DNA of 64,000 nucleotides from Nocardia australiensis (GTDB lineage Bacteria; Actinomycetota; Actinomycetes; Mycobacteriales; Mycobacteriaceae). The number at the start of each line of letters is the position of its first letter. Position 1 is the stretch's first letter. Below, piece after piece: positions 42,893 to 51,730 of the stretch. The notes under the pieces were generated by a model. It saw nothing but the letters and a program-made list of their open reading frames with translations, was not told the DNA's origin and searched no databases. The position numbers and the translations under genes were made by a program. Location of the stretch: NCBI RefSeq assembly GCF_020733705.1, contig NZ_JAJFZM010000002.1, forward strand, positions 310,001 through 374,000, read 5' to 3'.

Positions 42893-43840
42893 GTGGTGAC
42901 TTTCCCAGACACGGCATCTCCAGGTCGAGTGTTGATCATCGAGGCTGCGACAGGCGCGGTACTCGGGGACCACACGACAGACTTCGAGGTCATGGACGTG
43001 ACGGTGCGCGACGGCGTCGTTTCGGTGACCGGCCGAACCGCGGACTGGATGACCGCCGTCGTCACTCGAGGGACCGTTTCCGATATCGACGCGACCTGGC
43101 GTCGGACGTATCCGACACCTGTTCCCGGCGACCCGGTCACTCCCAGGATCGACGTGCTCGCGCGGGACTACTTCCTGGACGGGCACGACCATGGCGTTCG
43201 CGTCTACGATCTGCGCACCGGCGACCCGCTGTTTGCTGGACCCGTTGCCTACACGTTCGACGGCGGCATTGTCGGTTCGCAGGCGATCGAACGCGGCGGG
43301 AGCATGGGAAGAGTCACGCTTCTCGATCGCAATGGCCACCCGATCACCGAGGTCAGCAACGCCACCTTCCTCCTCGAGTGGTACCCGACTGCGACCGCGA
43401 CGCCGCCGCCGATCCTCACCGGCGAGAGTGCCTACGAGCGAACGACGGGCCGAGTCCTCTGGACCAATGCGCAGATCGGCATCGACGAGTACACCGGACG
43501 CACGAGCGCGATAGAGGGAGTAGTGGGTAATACTGTGATCGTCCGATCGCTCGATGGATCAGAGCTGGCCGGCCTCGATCTCATTGACGGACACCGAATC
43601 TGGCAGCAGCCGACGCCGTTTGGGAACACGTCACGCTACGACGGCATAACCGACGCAAGCCACCTCATCCTGACCGACGGCACCACCGTGCACGCGATCG
43701 ACGTCAGAGATGGTTCGACTGCCTGGTCGATGCCGTTGCCGCCAAGTGGTAGGCCCAGCTTTCGCTCGGCGGTGAAAGCAATGGGTGGCCGCATGGTCAC
43801 GGTGACCGCGCATGAATTCACCGGATACGCTGCTGCATAA
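42893..43840 (+). CDS. Beta-propeller-like (PQQ-repeat type) hypothetical protein
   Basis: 315 residues, GTG start. Repeating blade-like units with a final W or G plus aspartate: VLIIEAATGAVLGDHTTDFE, VRVYDLRTGDPLFAGPVAY, AGLDLIDGHRIWQQPTPF, VHAIDVRDGSTAWSMPLP. Such repeats occur in PQQ-binding-like or sensor domains. There is no signal peptide or membrane anchor, unlike most relatives, so the N-terminus may be truncated. Function unknown. Confidence 0.6.
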   Translation: MVTFPDTASPGRVLIIEAATGAVLGDHTTDFEVMDVTVRDGVVSVTGRTADWMTAVVTRGTVSDIDATWRRTYPTPVPGDPVTPRIDVLARDYFLDGHDHGVRVYDLRTGDPLFAGPVAYTFDGGIVGSQAIERGGSMGRVTLLDRNGHPITEVSNATFLLEWYPTATATPPPILTGESAYERTTGRVLWTNAQIGIDEYTGRTSAIEGVVGNTVIVRSLDGSELAGLDLIDGHRIWQQPTPFGNTSRYDGITDASHLILTDGTTVHAIDVRDGSTAWSMPLPPSGRPSFRSAVKAMGGRMVTVTAHEFTGYAAA

Positions 43841-43889
43841 TGTGACTCGAGCATTCGGTGGCAGCCTCGTCGGCGGATCCAGATGGCGA

Positions 43890-44182
43890 TCGACGATCGC
43901 AGGATCACCAGCTCCAACTCGACGCACTGGACGCGGTCGACTGCCGCGAGGTCATCGTGGAGACCGCCGCCACGCGCGGCGGCCGGCGGAAGCCCAAGGC
44001 CGCAAAGGCTGACGCCGTCAGCAGTGGACCCCGACGCGATCGCGTGCTACTTCGTCGCCAACGACAAGGGCGGCTGGCAGGCCGACGTTCCGGCCCTGCG
44101 AAAGCTGCACCCCGACCTCATGACCTTCGAAACCTGGCTCACCCGCGAAGGGACGGCGAAGTTCGCGAGGGCCGCTCAGTGA
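43890..44182 (+). pseudogene. Resolvase remnant fused to another gene fragment
   Basis: QDHQLQLDALDAVDCREVIV ETAATRG and then EAQGRKG match TnpR (31166) almost base for base, but the catalytic middle is deleted and frames shift. The frame ending at 44182 continues AVDPDAIACYFVANDKGGWQ, LRKLHPDLMTFETWLTREGT, which is not resolvase and looks like the C-terminus of an unrelated small protein. It overlaps the 3' end of the convergent HTH gene. Confidence 0.6.
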
Positions 44183-45014
44183 ACTGCTGCGTACCGGTGA
44201 CACGTAGTAGTTCGAGAGCGGCTGCGGCCGGTGTATCGGGGGTCGCGGAGTAGACGACTACGGCCTGGTCGGTGTCGGGTGCGAACAGGCTGTCGCAGTC
44301 CAGAAGCAGCGGGCCGAACTCGGGGTGATCAATCGATTTGGTCGCGCTGCGCCGCTGCTCGGATGGGCGCTCGTTCCACAACTGTTCGAATCGCGGACTG
44401 TGGGTACGCAATTCGCTGATCAGCCGGAGCAGATCGGGGTCGGCGGGGTAGCGGGCCTTCGCGCTGCGCAGGCTGCCCACCGAGAAGGCCGCGACATTGG
44501 CGGCCTCGGCGGGGGATATCGCGACGCGGCGTGGACCGGTGCCGAGGAACTGCTGCCAGATGATGTTGCGCTGTGCGGGTGGCCAGGCCGAGAAGTCGCC
44601 GAGCAATGCGGCCGCCATCGGATTCCAGGCCAGCACATCACCTTTCGCGGACATGACCAGTGCGGGCAGGTCCGCGAGCCGATCCAGCAGTCGTAACACG
44701 CTCGGGCGGACCACCATATCGATGCGGCCCGCCTGCGGGGCCGCGATTCCGGCGAACTGGAACAGCAGATCGCGATCCTCGTCATTGAGCCGCAGCGCAC
44801 GTGCCAGGGCCGCCAGGACTGCTGTCGAAGGGTGCGGACCCCGGCCCTGTTCGAGTCGGACGACATAGTCGACGCTGACGCCCGCCAATTGCGCGACCTC
44901 TTCGCGGCGCAGCCCGGGAACCTGCCTGCGCGAGCCAGCGGGCAGGCCGACATCGCGGGGTCGAACGCGCGAGCGGGCCTGCCGCAGCAGTTCGGCAAGT
45001 TCGGTGCGATCCAT
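44139..45014 (-). CDS. Xre-family regulator with MmyB-like ligand domain
   Basis: 291 residues from ATG 45014. HTH: VPGLRREEVAQLAGVSVDYV, VRLEQGRGPHPSTAVLAALA. MmyB-like C-terminal domain: LVMSAKGDVLAWNPMAAALL, NIIWQQFLGTGP, PRFEQLWNERPS, HPEFGPLLLDCDSL. These regulators often sit divergent to an oxidoreductase they control; here that is the SDR gene at 45117. Confidence 0.9.
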   Translation of the reverse strand: MDRTELAELLRQARSRVRPRDVGLPAGSRRQVPGLRREEVAQLAGVSVDYVVRLEQGRGPHPSTAVLAALARALRLNDEDRDLLFQFAGIAAPQAGRIDMVVRPSVLRLLDRLADLPALVMSAKGDVLAWNPMAAALLGDFSAWPPAQRNIIWQQFLGTGPRRVAISPAEAANVAAFSVGSLRSAKARYPADPDLLRLISELRTHSPRFEQLWNERPSEQRRSATKSIDHPEFGPLLLDCDSLFAPDTDQAVVVYSATPDTPAAAALELLRVTGTQQFTERPSRTSPSLRG

Positions 45015-45116
45015 ACCGTCGATGATGCCGCAAACGCGGTTGGTCCGGGTGGTACCGGAGGTCCCAGGAGTTACCGGTCCTGGTGGGAGCGGCATTTGCG
45101 GCCGAAGCTCGGATTC

Positions 45117-45845
45117 ATGGACACGATCGCGAACGGAACAACTGCCCTGGTCACCGGGGCGAACAAAGGATTGGGCCGAGAGACAGTTCGCAGGCTCGCC
45201 GAACTGGGCTGGCGGGTCTTTCTCGGCGCTCGTGACGCCGAGCGCGGCACGGTGGCGGCGGCCGAATTGGTCGAGGCCGGGTTGGACGTCGAATTCGTCC
45301 AGCTCGACGTCACGTCGGTCGAATCGGTTGCCGGGGCCGTGGAAGCGGTCCGGCGACATACCGACCGACTGGACGTGCTGATCAACAATGCGGGCGTCGG
45401 TGGCGCCAGGAACTTGCCACCAGATACCGCCGCGAGCGACTTCCGTGAGGTCTTCGAGACCAATGTGTTCGGACCGGTCGAGGTGACCAATGCGTTCCTT
45501 CCGCTGCTGCGTGCCGCCACTCAGGCTCGCATCGTGATGGTGTCGAGCGGAATGGGCTCGCTGGCGCGCACGTCGGACCCGTCGCGCGTGGAGTCCACTC
45601 TGCTCGGGTTGCCGTACCCGTCGTCGAAGACCGCGCTGAACATGATCACCTCGCAGTACTCGCGGGCGCTGCCGGGCATTCAAGTCAATGCCGCCGATCC
45701 TGGTTACACCGCAACGGATTTGAACAACCATTCCGGCTTCCAGACGGTTACCGAGGGCACCGATGCCATAGTCCGATTGGCCACAGCCGGCCCGGAAGGA
45801 CCGACCGGCGGCTTCTTCGACAGGACCGGACCGGTGCCCTGGTGA
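45117..45845 (+). CDS. Short-chain dehydrogenase/reductase
   Basis: 242 residues. NADP(H) site TTALVTGANKGLGRETVRRL, NNAGVGG, catalytic Ser in RIVMVSSGMGS and YxxxK in LPYPSSKTALNMI. Substrate unknown. Divergent from the MmyB-like regulator (102-bp gap), a common pairing in actinobacteria, so probably repressed by it. Confidence 0.9.
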   Translation: MDTIANGTTALVTGANKGLGRETVRRLAELGWRVFLGARDAERGTVAAAELVEAGLDVEFVQLDVTSVESVAGAVEAVRRHTDRLDVLINNAGVGGARNLPPDTAASDFREVFETNVFGPVEVTNAFLPLLRAATQARIVMVSSGMGSLARTSDPSRVESTLLGLPYPSSKTALNMITSQYSRALPGIQVNAADPGYTATDLNNHSGFQTVTEGTDAIVRLATAGPEGPTGGFFDRTGPVPW

Positions 45846-45938
45846 TTCCGAGGTCAGCGAGCGCCGTCATCGACGAGGGGCCGGACAACTCGACAGCGTG
45901 ACGACCTGGTCGGTGAACCCAGCCGTTGATCGCCCGGC

Positions 45939-46592
45939 TCAGTGGTTGTCGAGGCCCCGAGCGAGAATCGGTTCACTCGCGGGTGCACTGTCGTCGTATG
46001 CGGCAAGCCAATCCGGAAACTCGGTGAGATCATCGAGCACCACGTCCGCACCGGCCGTGCGCAGCTCCTCGGCATCACACGGGCCGGTCGTGACGCCGAC
46101 AGCGAACACCCCGGCCGCTCGCGCACCGCGCATATCGCCGGCGTGGTCGCCGACAAACACGTCGGCGCGTTGTTCCCGCAGCGCGTCCGCCTTACCCGCC
46201 GACCACAGATCGCCCGCCAAATGATCTACATGCCAACCCAGTTCGCTGACATGCAACTCGGCAAGCGGCCGATGCTTGCCGGTCACGATCACCACCCGGC
46301 CACCGCGCGCGGCGACCGCGGCCAACGCTGTCGCGGCGCCGGGGAGCGCCGGAATACGCGATACCACTGTCGGGTACAGCTGCCGATAACGCGCGACCAT
46401 GGCCGGGATCAGGTCGGCGGGCGCACCCGCATCCGCGAGCAGCATGTCCATCGGCGGCCCGAGCCGTTGAGCGATGTCGGCGCCGCGCACCGGTAGATCG
46501 AATTCGGTGGCGACGGTGTCGATCGCCAGCGCGATACCTGGACGCGAGTCGATGAGCGTCATATCGAGGTCGAATCCAATGGTCCAGGTCAC
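45939..46592 (-). CDS. HAD-superfamily hydrolase
   Basis: 217 residues. Motif I TIGFDLDMTLIDSRPG (Asp8, Asp10), motif II VVIVTGKHRP (Thr), Lys in SAGKADAL, motif IV DVFVGDHAGDMRGARAAG. Phosphoglycolate-phosphatase-like; substrate unknown. Confidence 0.9.
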   Translation of the reverse strand: MTWTIGFDLDMTLIDSRPGIALAIDTVATEFDLPVRGADIAQRLGPPMDMLLADAGAPADLIPAMVARYRQLYPTVVSRIPALPGAATALAAVAARGGRVVIVTGKHRPLAELHVSELGWHVDHLAGDLWSAGKADALREQRADVFVGDHAGDMRGARAAGVFAVGVTTGPCDAEELRTAGADVVLDDLTEFPDWLAAYDDSAPASEPILARGLDNH

Positions 46593-46735
46593 CGGTCGAC
46601 CCTATCGAGTGGGCAGGCACGAGCCCGGCTGGCTCCCTCGTTTCCGTCGTCTGCGCCGACCGATACGCGGAAGCGCTTGTCGCAGAGTGATTCACGTGGA
46701 ACCGCTGATGCACTCGATGCGCCGCCGATGCCAAA

Positions 46736-46775
46736 GCGACTGCACTCGACGCCATATTGCATCGAGTGCAGTCGC
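46736..46775. terminator. Strong hairpin after the SnoaL-like gene
   Basis: Perfect 14-bp arms (left GCGACTGCACTCGA, right its complement) around a 12-nt AT-containing loop. It lies 16 bp beyond the stop of the minus-strand SnoaL-like gene and before the HAD gene on the same strand. A likely intrinsic terminator, although no T-tract is clear. Confidence 0.55.
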
Positions 46776-46791
46776 AAGAGTGGTGACGAAA

Positions 46792-47208
46792 CTATCCGGC
46801 GGCCGGATCGAGACTCGCGTCCGGGAACGAATGATGCTCGTGCACAACGACCCAGCGTCCGTTCTGTTTGCGCAGACCAAGGGTCAGGCGCAGCCGTTTC
46901 GCGGGGTCGGCGGTGAAGTCCTCGGCGGTACCGCACAGCAGTAGGGCATAGGCGAAGGCCACGTCCCCGGACGCGGCGATCTCGAGCGAGACGATGTCGA
47001 AGGTCGCACCCTGGGTCTGCCAGGCGAAAAAGCCGGGCCAGACATCCCGGTAGGCGTCGATGCCACGGACACCCTCATTGGGCGGCGGTACATCGAACAT
47101 CACGATGTCGGGTGCGTGGTCGGCGACCACGCCGGCCAGATCGCCGGCGTGCACTGCGACGGCCCACCGCTCGATCAGGATTCGGATCTGCTTCTCATCA
47201 TCGGACAT
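46792..47208 (-). CDS. SnoaL-like / NTF2-fold protein
   Basis: 138 residues from ATG 47208. SnoaL-like pattern: EKQIRILIERWAVAVHAGDL, VADHAPDIVMFDVPPPNEGV, GIDAYRDVWPGFFAW, LRLTLGLRKQNGRWVVVHEH. Frame stays open upstream without a better start. The 47209-47556 gap has no supported gene. Confidence 0.85.
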   Translation of the reverse strand: MSDDEKQIRILIERWAVAVHAGDLAGVVADHAPDIVMFDVPPPNEGVRGIDAYRDVWPGFFAWQTQGATFDIVSLEIAASGDVAFAYALLLCGTAEDFTADPAKRLRLTLGLRKQNGRWVVVHEHHSFPDASLDPAAG

Positions 47209-47556
47209 AGGTGTGTTGTCCCTTTCCGTACGGCCACCGAGGATGGGGCCGCGCTCCTGCCAGAGAGCGTGCCGAAATCGCTGGCCGTCCGCAATGAATC
47301 CGGCGTTGTGAACATCGAATTCGTGGAAGATCCCAATTTGCGGGAAGATCGCGAGTTCCGCGAGTTTGCCGTCGACGCTGCGGATGTCAGCGAAGGCGCA
47401 GCATCTGCATCCGCGGGCCGACGATGCATTCGCTGAGCCTGCCGAGCCCGGCAAGCAGGGCGCGGCCGATCCCGAGTACCGCAGTTCTATAACAGGCTGC
47501 AGCCGAGCGACTAGGAATCCTCATCAATGGGGATGTGTTGTTGTGATCGACCTGGC

Positions 47557-48027
47557 TCAGTGCACAATTTCGGCGTAATCGTGGACGGCGATCTCGCAGA
47601 GTTGTCTGGAAAAGGCCGTGAACTCGTAGATAACGACCCGCCTTCCGTGGGCTTCATGATAAGTGATCGTACCTTCGGGCGGCATCCGTGGATTTATGTG
47701 TACCGCGCTTCCTATGAGAGGATGAATCGCCTCTATATCCGCTTGCATGATCGGAATGTCTGTCCGCAAAGTAATTGCGAGAATACTGACGGCTCCTACT
47801 CTGTCATCTTTCGGAAACCGAACTGACACCTCTGAGAATACACTTGAATGTCCTTCAAATTCCCGCATGCTGGAGTTGTCGGTATCGATTTCAATAAATT
47901 CGACACGGCATATCTTGCCGAGTGTCGGTATCGTAAATTTTCCCGATATTTCTAGCAATGAATCGACCATTGAAACAACCCGGTCTGCGCTGGATGCCGT
48001 CATTTTTTTCTGAAATCGCATACTCAA
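47557..48027 (-). CDS. Candidate immunity/partner protein of the metallopeptidase toxin
   Basis: 156 residues. No known domain recognised; mixed alpha/beta with VVSMVDSLLEISGKFTIPTL, ICRVEFIEIDTDNSSMREFE, VSILAITLRTDIPIMQADIE, RRVVIYEFTAFSRQLCEIAV. Clearly lower GC than neighbours, shared with the gene upstream. It follows that gene by 9 bp on the same strand. Small, downstream, low-GC and orphan is the usual profile of an immunity gene; this role is inferred. Confidence 0.55.
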   Translation of the reverse strand: MSMRFQKKMTASSADRVVSMVDSLLEISGKFTIPTLGKICRVEFIEIDTDNSSMREFEGHSSVFSEVSVRFPKDDRVGAVSILAITLRTDIPIMQADIEAIHPLIGSAVHINPRMPPEGTITYHEAHGRRVVIYEFTAFSRQLCEIAVHDYAEIVH

Positions 48028-48036
48028 GCTGCTCGT

Positions 48037-48888
48037 TCATTGTAGACGGCCGCTCCGGTGTGCACGGTTATATTCGTCCTGACTGATCTTCTCGTAGAAT
48101 TCGCCATAGGGCATGTCTTTGGTGCTTGTTATTTCCGTCTCGAACAACTTTGCCATTTCATCTACGCCCTGCCCTCTAGAGATCTCGCCGTTCGTGACCC
48201 TGCCGTGGATCTTTACATACTCCGATTCATGAAATCCTGGCACTACAATTTCTGGACCGCCATTGCGGATTATCTCGGATCGGATCTCACAGGTGAACAT
48301 CGTGGCTTCACCCTCACCCCTCATAAACAGCTTCTTATCCTGCGCTACCCACTCCGTCGGCCCCTTTGCGTAAAATGAAGGACGGACGACAGGGGGGAGT
48401 CTCGCGTGGCCGACTTCATGGGCTATGACGCCCGCCTGCTCTTCTGGCCTACTACGCTGATGCTCTTTCTGGATGTATATTCTTTTCTTCAGGTAGTCCA
48501 CGTAGCTTCCCGGCGCATCTGTGGATGGGTATTGAATCTTCCATCCGCGATGTTGCAGATCATTTATCAATGATGTAAGGCTGGGGGACAAGGCAATTAG
48601 ATCGTCGCAATCGTCCAGGGCTATCGTCTCGACCCGCCGGAAGTCCAGTGAGTCATGCTGCAGCGAGCTATTGTCGATTGCCGCGTCCCGTCGCGGAGTC
48701 AAGTCCAAGGTATCGGAAATCTGGTTGCCCGCTCGCTGATCGCCGTAATGGAGTTCGATTGTCTCGTCGAGGTGTGAACCAACGGACCTATGTGCTGTGG
48801 CGGCGACTTCCGAGCCGTTTTCCAATTTCCCCTTGAGGCGATGTTTGAGATGCCGGAACTGTGCGACGATGGCGGAGTACCCGCTCAA
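48037..48888 (-). CDS. Candidate polymorphic toxin with HExxH metallopeptidase domain
   Basis: 283 residues from TTG 48888 (no better start before an upstream stop). Residues 145-165 hold a zincin site, EEQAGVIAHEVGHARLPP (His157, Glu158, His161), with a possible third ligand in GEGEATMFTCEI. The N-terminal 100 residues are polar and variable with no transmembrane or secretion domain recognised; the protein could be a cut-off toxin tip. Low GC and partner gene at 47557 support a toxin module. An IrrE-like regulatory peptidase is the main alternative, but no HTH is present. Confidence 0.6.
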   Translation of the reverse strand: MSGYSAIVAQFRHLKHRLKGKLENGSEVAATAHRSVGSHLDETIELHYGDQRAGNQISDTLDLTPRRDAAIDNSSLQHDSLDFRRVETIALDDCDDLIALSPSLTSLINDLQHRGWKIQYPSTDAPGSYVDYLKKRIYIQKEHQRSRPEEQAGVIAHEVGHARLPPVVRPSFYAKGPTEWVAQDKKLFMRGEGEATMFTCEIRSEIIRNGGPEIVVPGFHESEYVKIHGRVTNGEISRGQGVDEMAKLFETEITSTKDMPYGEFYEKISQDEYNRAHRSGRLQ

Positions 48889-49179
48889 CTCTCCGTCCGA
48901 TCGATTTGCCTCATGGTCGGGTCGGCCTCAACGTGGAGATCTTCACATTGATTTGCTCATCGCTGTTGATCCAATCGTCAGCCGGGCGGCGAAAGTAGGG
49001 ACGGGTCGACAGTTCCACAACACAGCGAGACGGAGCCGATGATGCATTCCCGTTGATGGGAACGTTCGTAGGCGGCGGGCCTGGCTAGGGTAGGGGAAGG
49101 GGAATCCCGCCTTGTGGAGCGACTCGAACCATTCTTCGATGCAGTTCTGTAGCGGCCTGCTCGGCGAGGGGTGGGTTGA

Positions 49180-49620
49180 GTGGCCGTTTACCCAAGTACG
49201 TTGGCCGCCAACATATACCGCGCGTAGGTTGCGTAGGGAGCAGGCAGGGACGTAGGTCGCTATGGGTCCCAGACCGGGCTGGTGTCAGGGTTGGATCGGT
49301 CGACGATGATGAAGTCGGCGTATTTTCCTACCTCCAGTGAGCCGATCCGGTCGGCCGCGCCGAGGGTGTGCAGATGCGCTCGCGCTCGGCGGTGACCGGC
49401 GCGGTCGATATCGACATGCGACCGCACGGCTGTAGTGCCATTGCGAAGCAACGCCAACGCCGCCGCGGCCCTGTGGTGAAACGACTCCTCGGTGAGGGTG
49501 GCGCTGCTCTCACGCCACGCGTCGATCGCCGCCCCGAGATCACCGAATGGCGGAGTGAGCACGTCCCAGAACAGCGCCTTGGACCGCGCGAACGCGGTGG
49601 ACCTCGGGGCCGGTGATGCC
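49180..49620 (-). pseudogene. Amidohydrolase remnant (cytosine-deaminase-like)
   Basis: N-terminal piece TPPFGDLGAAIDAWRESSAT, HHRAAAALALLRNGTTAVRS, HVDID runs straight into the C-terminal piece LHTLGAADRIGSLEVGKYAD, FIIVDRSNPDTSPVWDP. The middle with its metal ligands is gone. A one-base shift then continues ATYVPACSLRNLRAVYVGGQ. Non-functional. The rest of 48889-49180 shows no supported gene. Confidence 0.65.
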
Positions 49621-49679
49621 CTGATTCTGCGGCCGGGGTCCGAACACTCCGATCGGCCGGTGCCTATTAGGCTTCGGCC

Positions 49680-50483
49680 ATGCGTGATCTGGGGAATGGG
49701 TTCGGTTACCTTTTGAAGGGGCAACGCTGGGTCTTCCGGCACGGCCGATGGTTCGGTCTCGGTCTGTTGCCCGGGTTGATCACGCTGGTTCTGTATATCG
49801 CCGCGCTGATCGGATTGTTGTTTGTCGCAGGCGATGTCGTCGATTGGGCGACGCCGTTCGCCGACGACTGGGCCTCACCGTGGCTGGGCCTGTTCCGTGG
49901 ATTCCTGCTGGTGCTGATCTTCGGGCTCGGTCTACTGCTCGCGGTGATCACCTTTACCGCCGTCACCCTGCTGATCGGGCAGCCCTTCTACGAAAAGCTG
50001 TCCGAACAGGTCGACAAATCCGAGTCCGCCGACGGAACAGCCCCCGAATCGGGACTGCCGCTGATGCGGGAGCTGTGGATCTCGCTGCGTGACAGTGTTC
50101 GACTGCTGGTGCGGGCGCTGGTCTGGGCGGTACTGCTGTTCATACTCGGCTTCGTTCCGGTTCTCGGACAGACCGTCGTTCCGGTAGTCGGGGTGTTCGT
50201 CACCGGCTTCTTCCTGGTGCAGGAGCTCACTTCGGTGGCCCTGATGCGGCGGCGGGTCGAAGTACGTGAACAACTCGCTCTGCTGCGCTCGCGTCGAATG
50301 CTGGTGTGGGGTTTCGGCGCACCACTCGCGTTTGCCTTCCTGATCCCCCTGGTCGCAGTGTTCCTGATGCCTGGCGCGGTGGCAGGGGCGACCCTCATGG
50401 TGCGCGACCTCGGCGGCGACGAACCGGCCCCGTCGCATGCGACACCGCCGACCCTGACGGACGCTCCTTCTCCTCGCGTCTAG
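49680..50483 (+). CDS. EI24 / CysZ-like membrane protein
   Basis: 267 residues with four to six hydrophobic segments (LLPGLITLVLYIAALIGLLF, FRGFLLVLIFGLGLLLAVIT, ALVWAVLLFILGFVPVLGQT, PLAFAFLIPLVAVFLMPGAV). The opening GFGYLLKGQRWVFRHGRWFG and GQPFYEKLSEQVD fit the EI24 family. CysZ relatives import sulfate; no cysteine-pathway genes are near, so the substrate is open. Confidence 0.85.
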   Translation: MRDLGNGFGYLLKGQRWVFRHGRWFGLGLLPGLITLVLYIAALIGLLFVAGDVVDWATPFADDWASPWLGLFRGFLLVLIFGLGLLLAVITFTAVTLLIGQPFYEKLSEQVDKSESADGTAPESGLPLMRELWISLRDSVRLLVRALVWAVLLFILGFVPVLGQTVVPVVGVFVTGFFLVQELTSVALMRRRVEVREQLALLRSRRMLVWGFGAPLAFAFLIPLVAVFLMPGAVAGATLMVRDLGGDEPAPSHATPPTLTDAPSPRV

Positions 50484-50547
50484 GTCACGAGGCCGGTCAG
50501 GCACTGATTGCACGCACGGGTCATCGGCATACGACTCCCAGTCGAAT

Positions 50548-50579
50548 ATTCCTTGACAGTTATATAACTGTCAAGGAAT
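50548..50579. promoter_or_regulatory. 32-bp perfect palindrome, ArsR-family operator/promoter
   Basis: Perfect dyad centred at 50563/50564; half-site ATTCCTTGACAGTTAT. A -35-like TTGACA (50553) pairs with an AATTAT -10 (50577) 18 bp later, which would start transcription at or next to the GTG at 50590. Probably the binding site of the ArsR-type protein. Palindrome seen directly, binding inferred. Confidence 0.75.
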
Positions 50580-50589
50580 TATGTGAGGT

Positions 50590-50907
50590 GTGCCCACATC
50601 AACTGTGTTCCAGGTGCTCGGCGAGCCGACGAGGCTGGCCATCCTGGATGTGTTGCGCGGGGGAGAGCGGCCCGTAGGGGCGCTGGTGGAGCACCTGCGT
50701 TTGAGTCAGCCGGCGGTCTCCAAGCATTTGCGGGTGCTCAAAGAGGCTGGGCTGGTTGAGGTCCGGGTCGATGCGCAACGTCGGCTGTACCGGATTCGAC
50801 CGGAACCGCTCGCCGAATTGGATGACTGGCTGGCGCCGTATCGCCGTTTGTGGAACAAGCATCTCGACCTATTGGAAGAGCATCTCGACCGACGGAGGAA
50901 GACATGA
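50590..50907 (+). CDS. ArsR-family repressor
   Basis: 105 residues, GTG start. Winged helix: VFQVLGEPTRLAILDVLRGG, VGALVEHLRLSQPAVSKHLR, VLKEAGLVEVRVDAQRRLYR. It lacks the metal-binding cysteines of ArsR/SmtB, so it fits the metal-independent branch that is paired with SRPBCC proteins. ATGA overlap with the next gene shows coupling. Possibly leaderless. Confidence 0.92.
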   Translation: MPTSTVFQVLGEPTRLAILDVLRGGERPVGALVEHLRLSQPAVSKHLRVLKEAGLVEVRVDAQRRLYRIRPEPLAELDDWLAPYRRLWNKHLDLLEEHLDRRRKT

Positions 50908-51404
50908 CCGACACAGAATTGCTCATTGACGGCGCGCGCCCCGCCGTGCGGCTGGAACGTCAACTGGCCGATCCGCCGCCTGTGGTGTGGCAGGCCATAA
51001 CCGACCGGGACCAGTTGCGGTCGTGGTTTCCATGGGACGTCGAGGTCGCGGGCGGCGTGTGGAAGGTCGGTGCGACGATTACCTTTCACCTCGTATCCGA
51101 GGACGGTGAAATGACCCTTCCCGGTGAGGTTTTCGCCGTCGACGAGCCGAAACTGCTGGCCTTCGGCTGGGGCGAGGAGTGGCTGCGATTCGAATTGTCG
51201 CCGCATGGCACCGGAACCCGTCTGGTGCTTATCGACGAACTGCCACCGGCCACAGCCGCCCGCAACGCCGCAGGTTGGGAGGTATGCCTGGACCGCCTCG
51301 CCGGAATCGAGCCCGCCCCCGACGCGTGGCAGTCGCACTTCGACGCCTACTCGGCCGCATTCGAGCCCCTCGCGGGCCCCCAGGACGGACCGCCCACGCA
51401 CTGA
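50904..51404 (+). CDS. SRPBCC / AHSA1-like protein
   Basis: 166 residues. AHSA1-type fold: VRLERQLADPPPVVWQAITD, LRSWFPWDVEVAGGVWKVGA, EVFAVDEPKLLAFGWGEEWL, RLVLIDELPPATAARNAAGW. Ligand-binding or chaperone-like; typical partner of ArsR regulators. Starts in the ArsR stop. Confidence 0.9.
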   Translation: MTDTELLIDGARPAVRLERQLADPPPVVWQAITDRDQLRSWFPWDVEVAGGVWKVGATITFHLVSEDGEMTLPGEVFAVDEPKLLAFGWGEEWLRFELSPHGTGTRLVLIDELPPATAARNAAGWEVCLDRLAGIEPAPDAWQSHFDAYSAAFEPLAGPQDGPPTH

Positions 51405-51411
51405 TCACTAA

Positions 51412-51630
51412 CTAGAACTGTCCCCGGCACGGCGTGCCGACCGATTCGTTGAGCGCGGTGAACAGCCAGCGCTCGCCGGTATCGGCGGTGATGGAACTGC
51501 CTGAGATCTCGCCCGTCAGCGCCCAATACCGGTGAATGCGTTGATCATTGTCGTCGCTACCTTTCCAGAGCGCGGGCTCCGTAACCCTGTTCGTTCCAGC
51601 AGCCAGGATATCGCCGCCCGCGTCGATCAC
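51412..51630 (-). pseudogene. Hypothetical protein fragment
   Basis: 72 residues in frame from 51630 (VIDAGGDILAAGTNRVTEPA, ALTGEISGSSITADTGERWL). The same frame reads upstream as QIRCAAAAFDADEIVVIDAG to a stop near 51720 without a start, so it is probably an N-terminally truncated relic. No family recognised. Confidence 0.35.
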
Positions 51631-51730
51631 TACGATCTCGTCGGCGTCGAAGGCGGCTGCCGCGCAGCGGATCTGATGCGCGAGACCGTTCGTCCCGGCT
51701 TTCGATGTCCATCACGGGTTCCGGTAGTAA

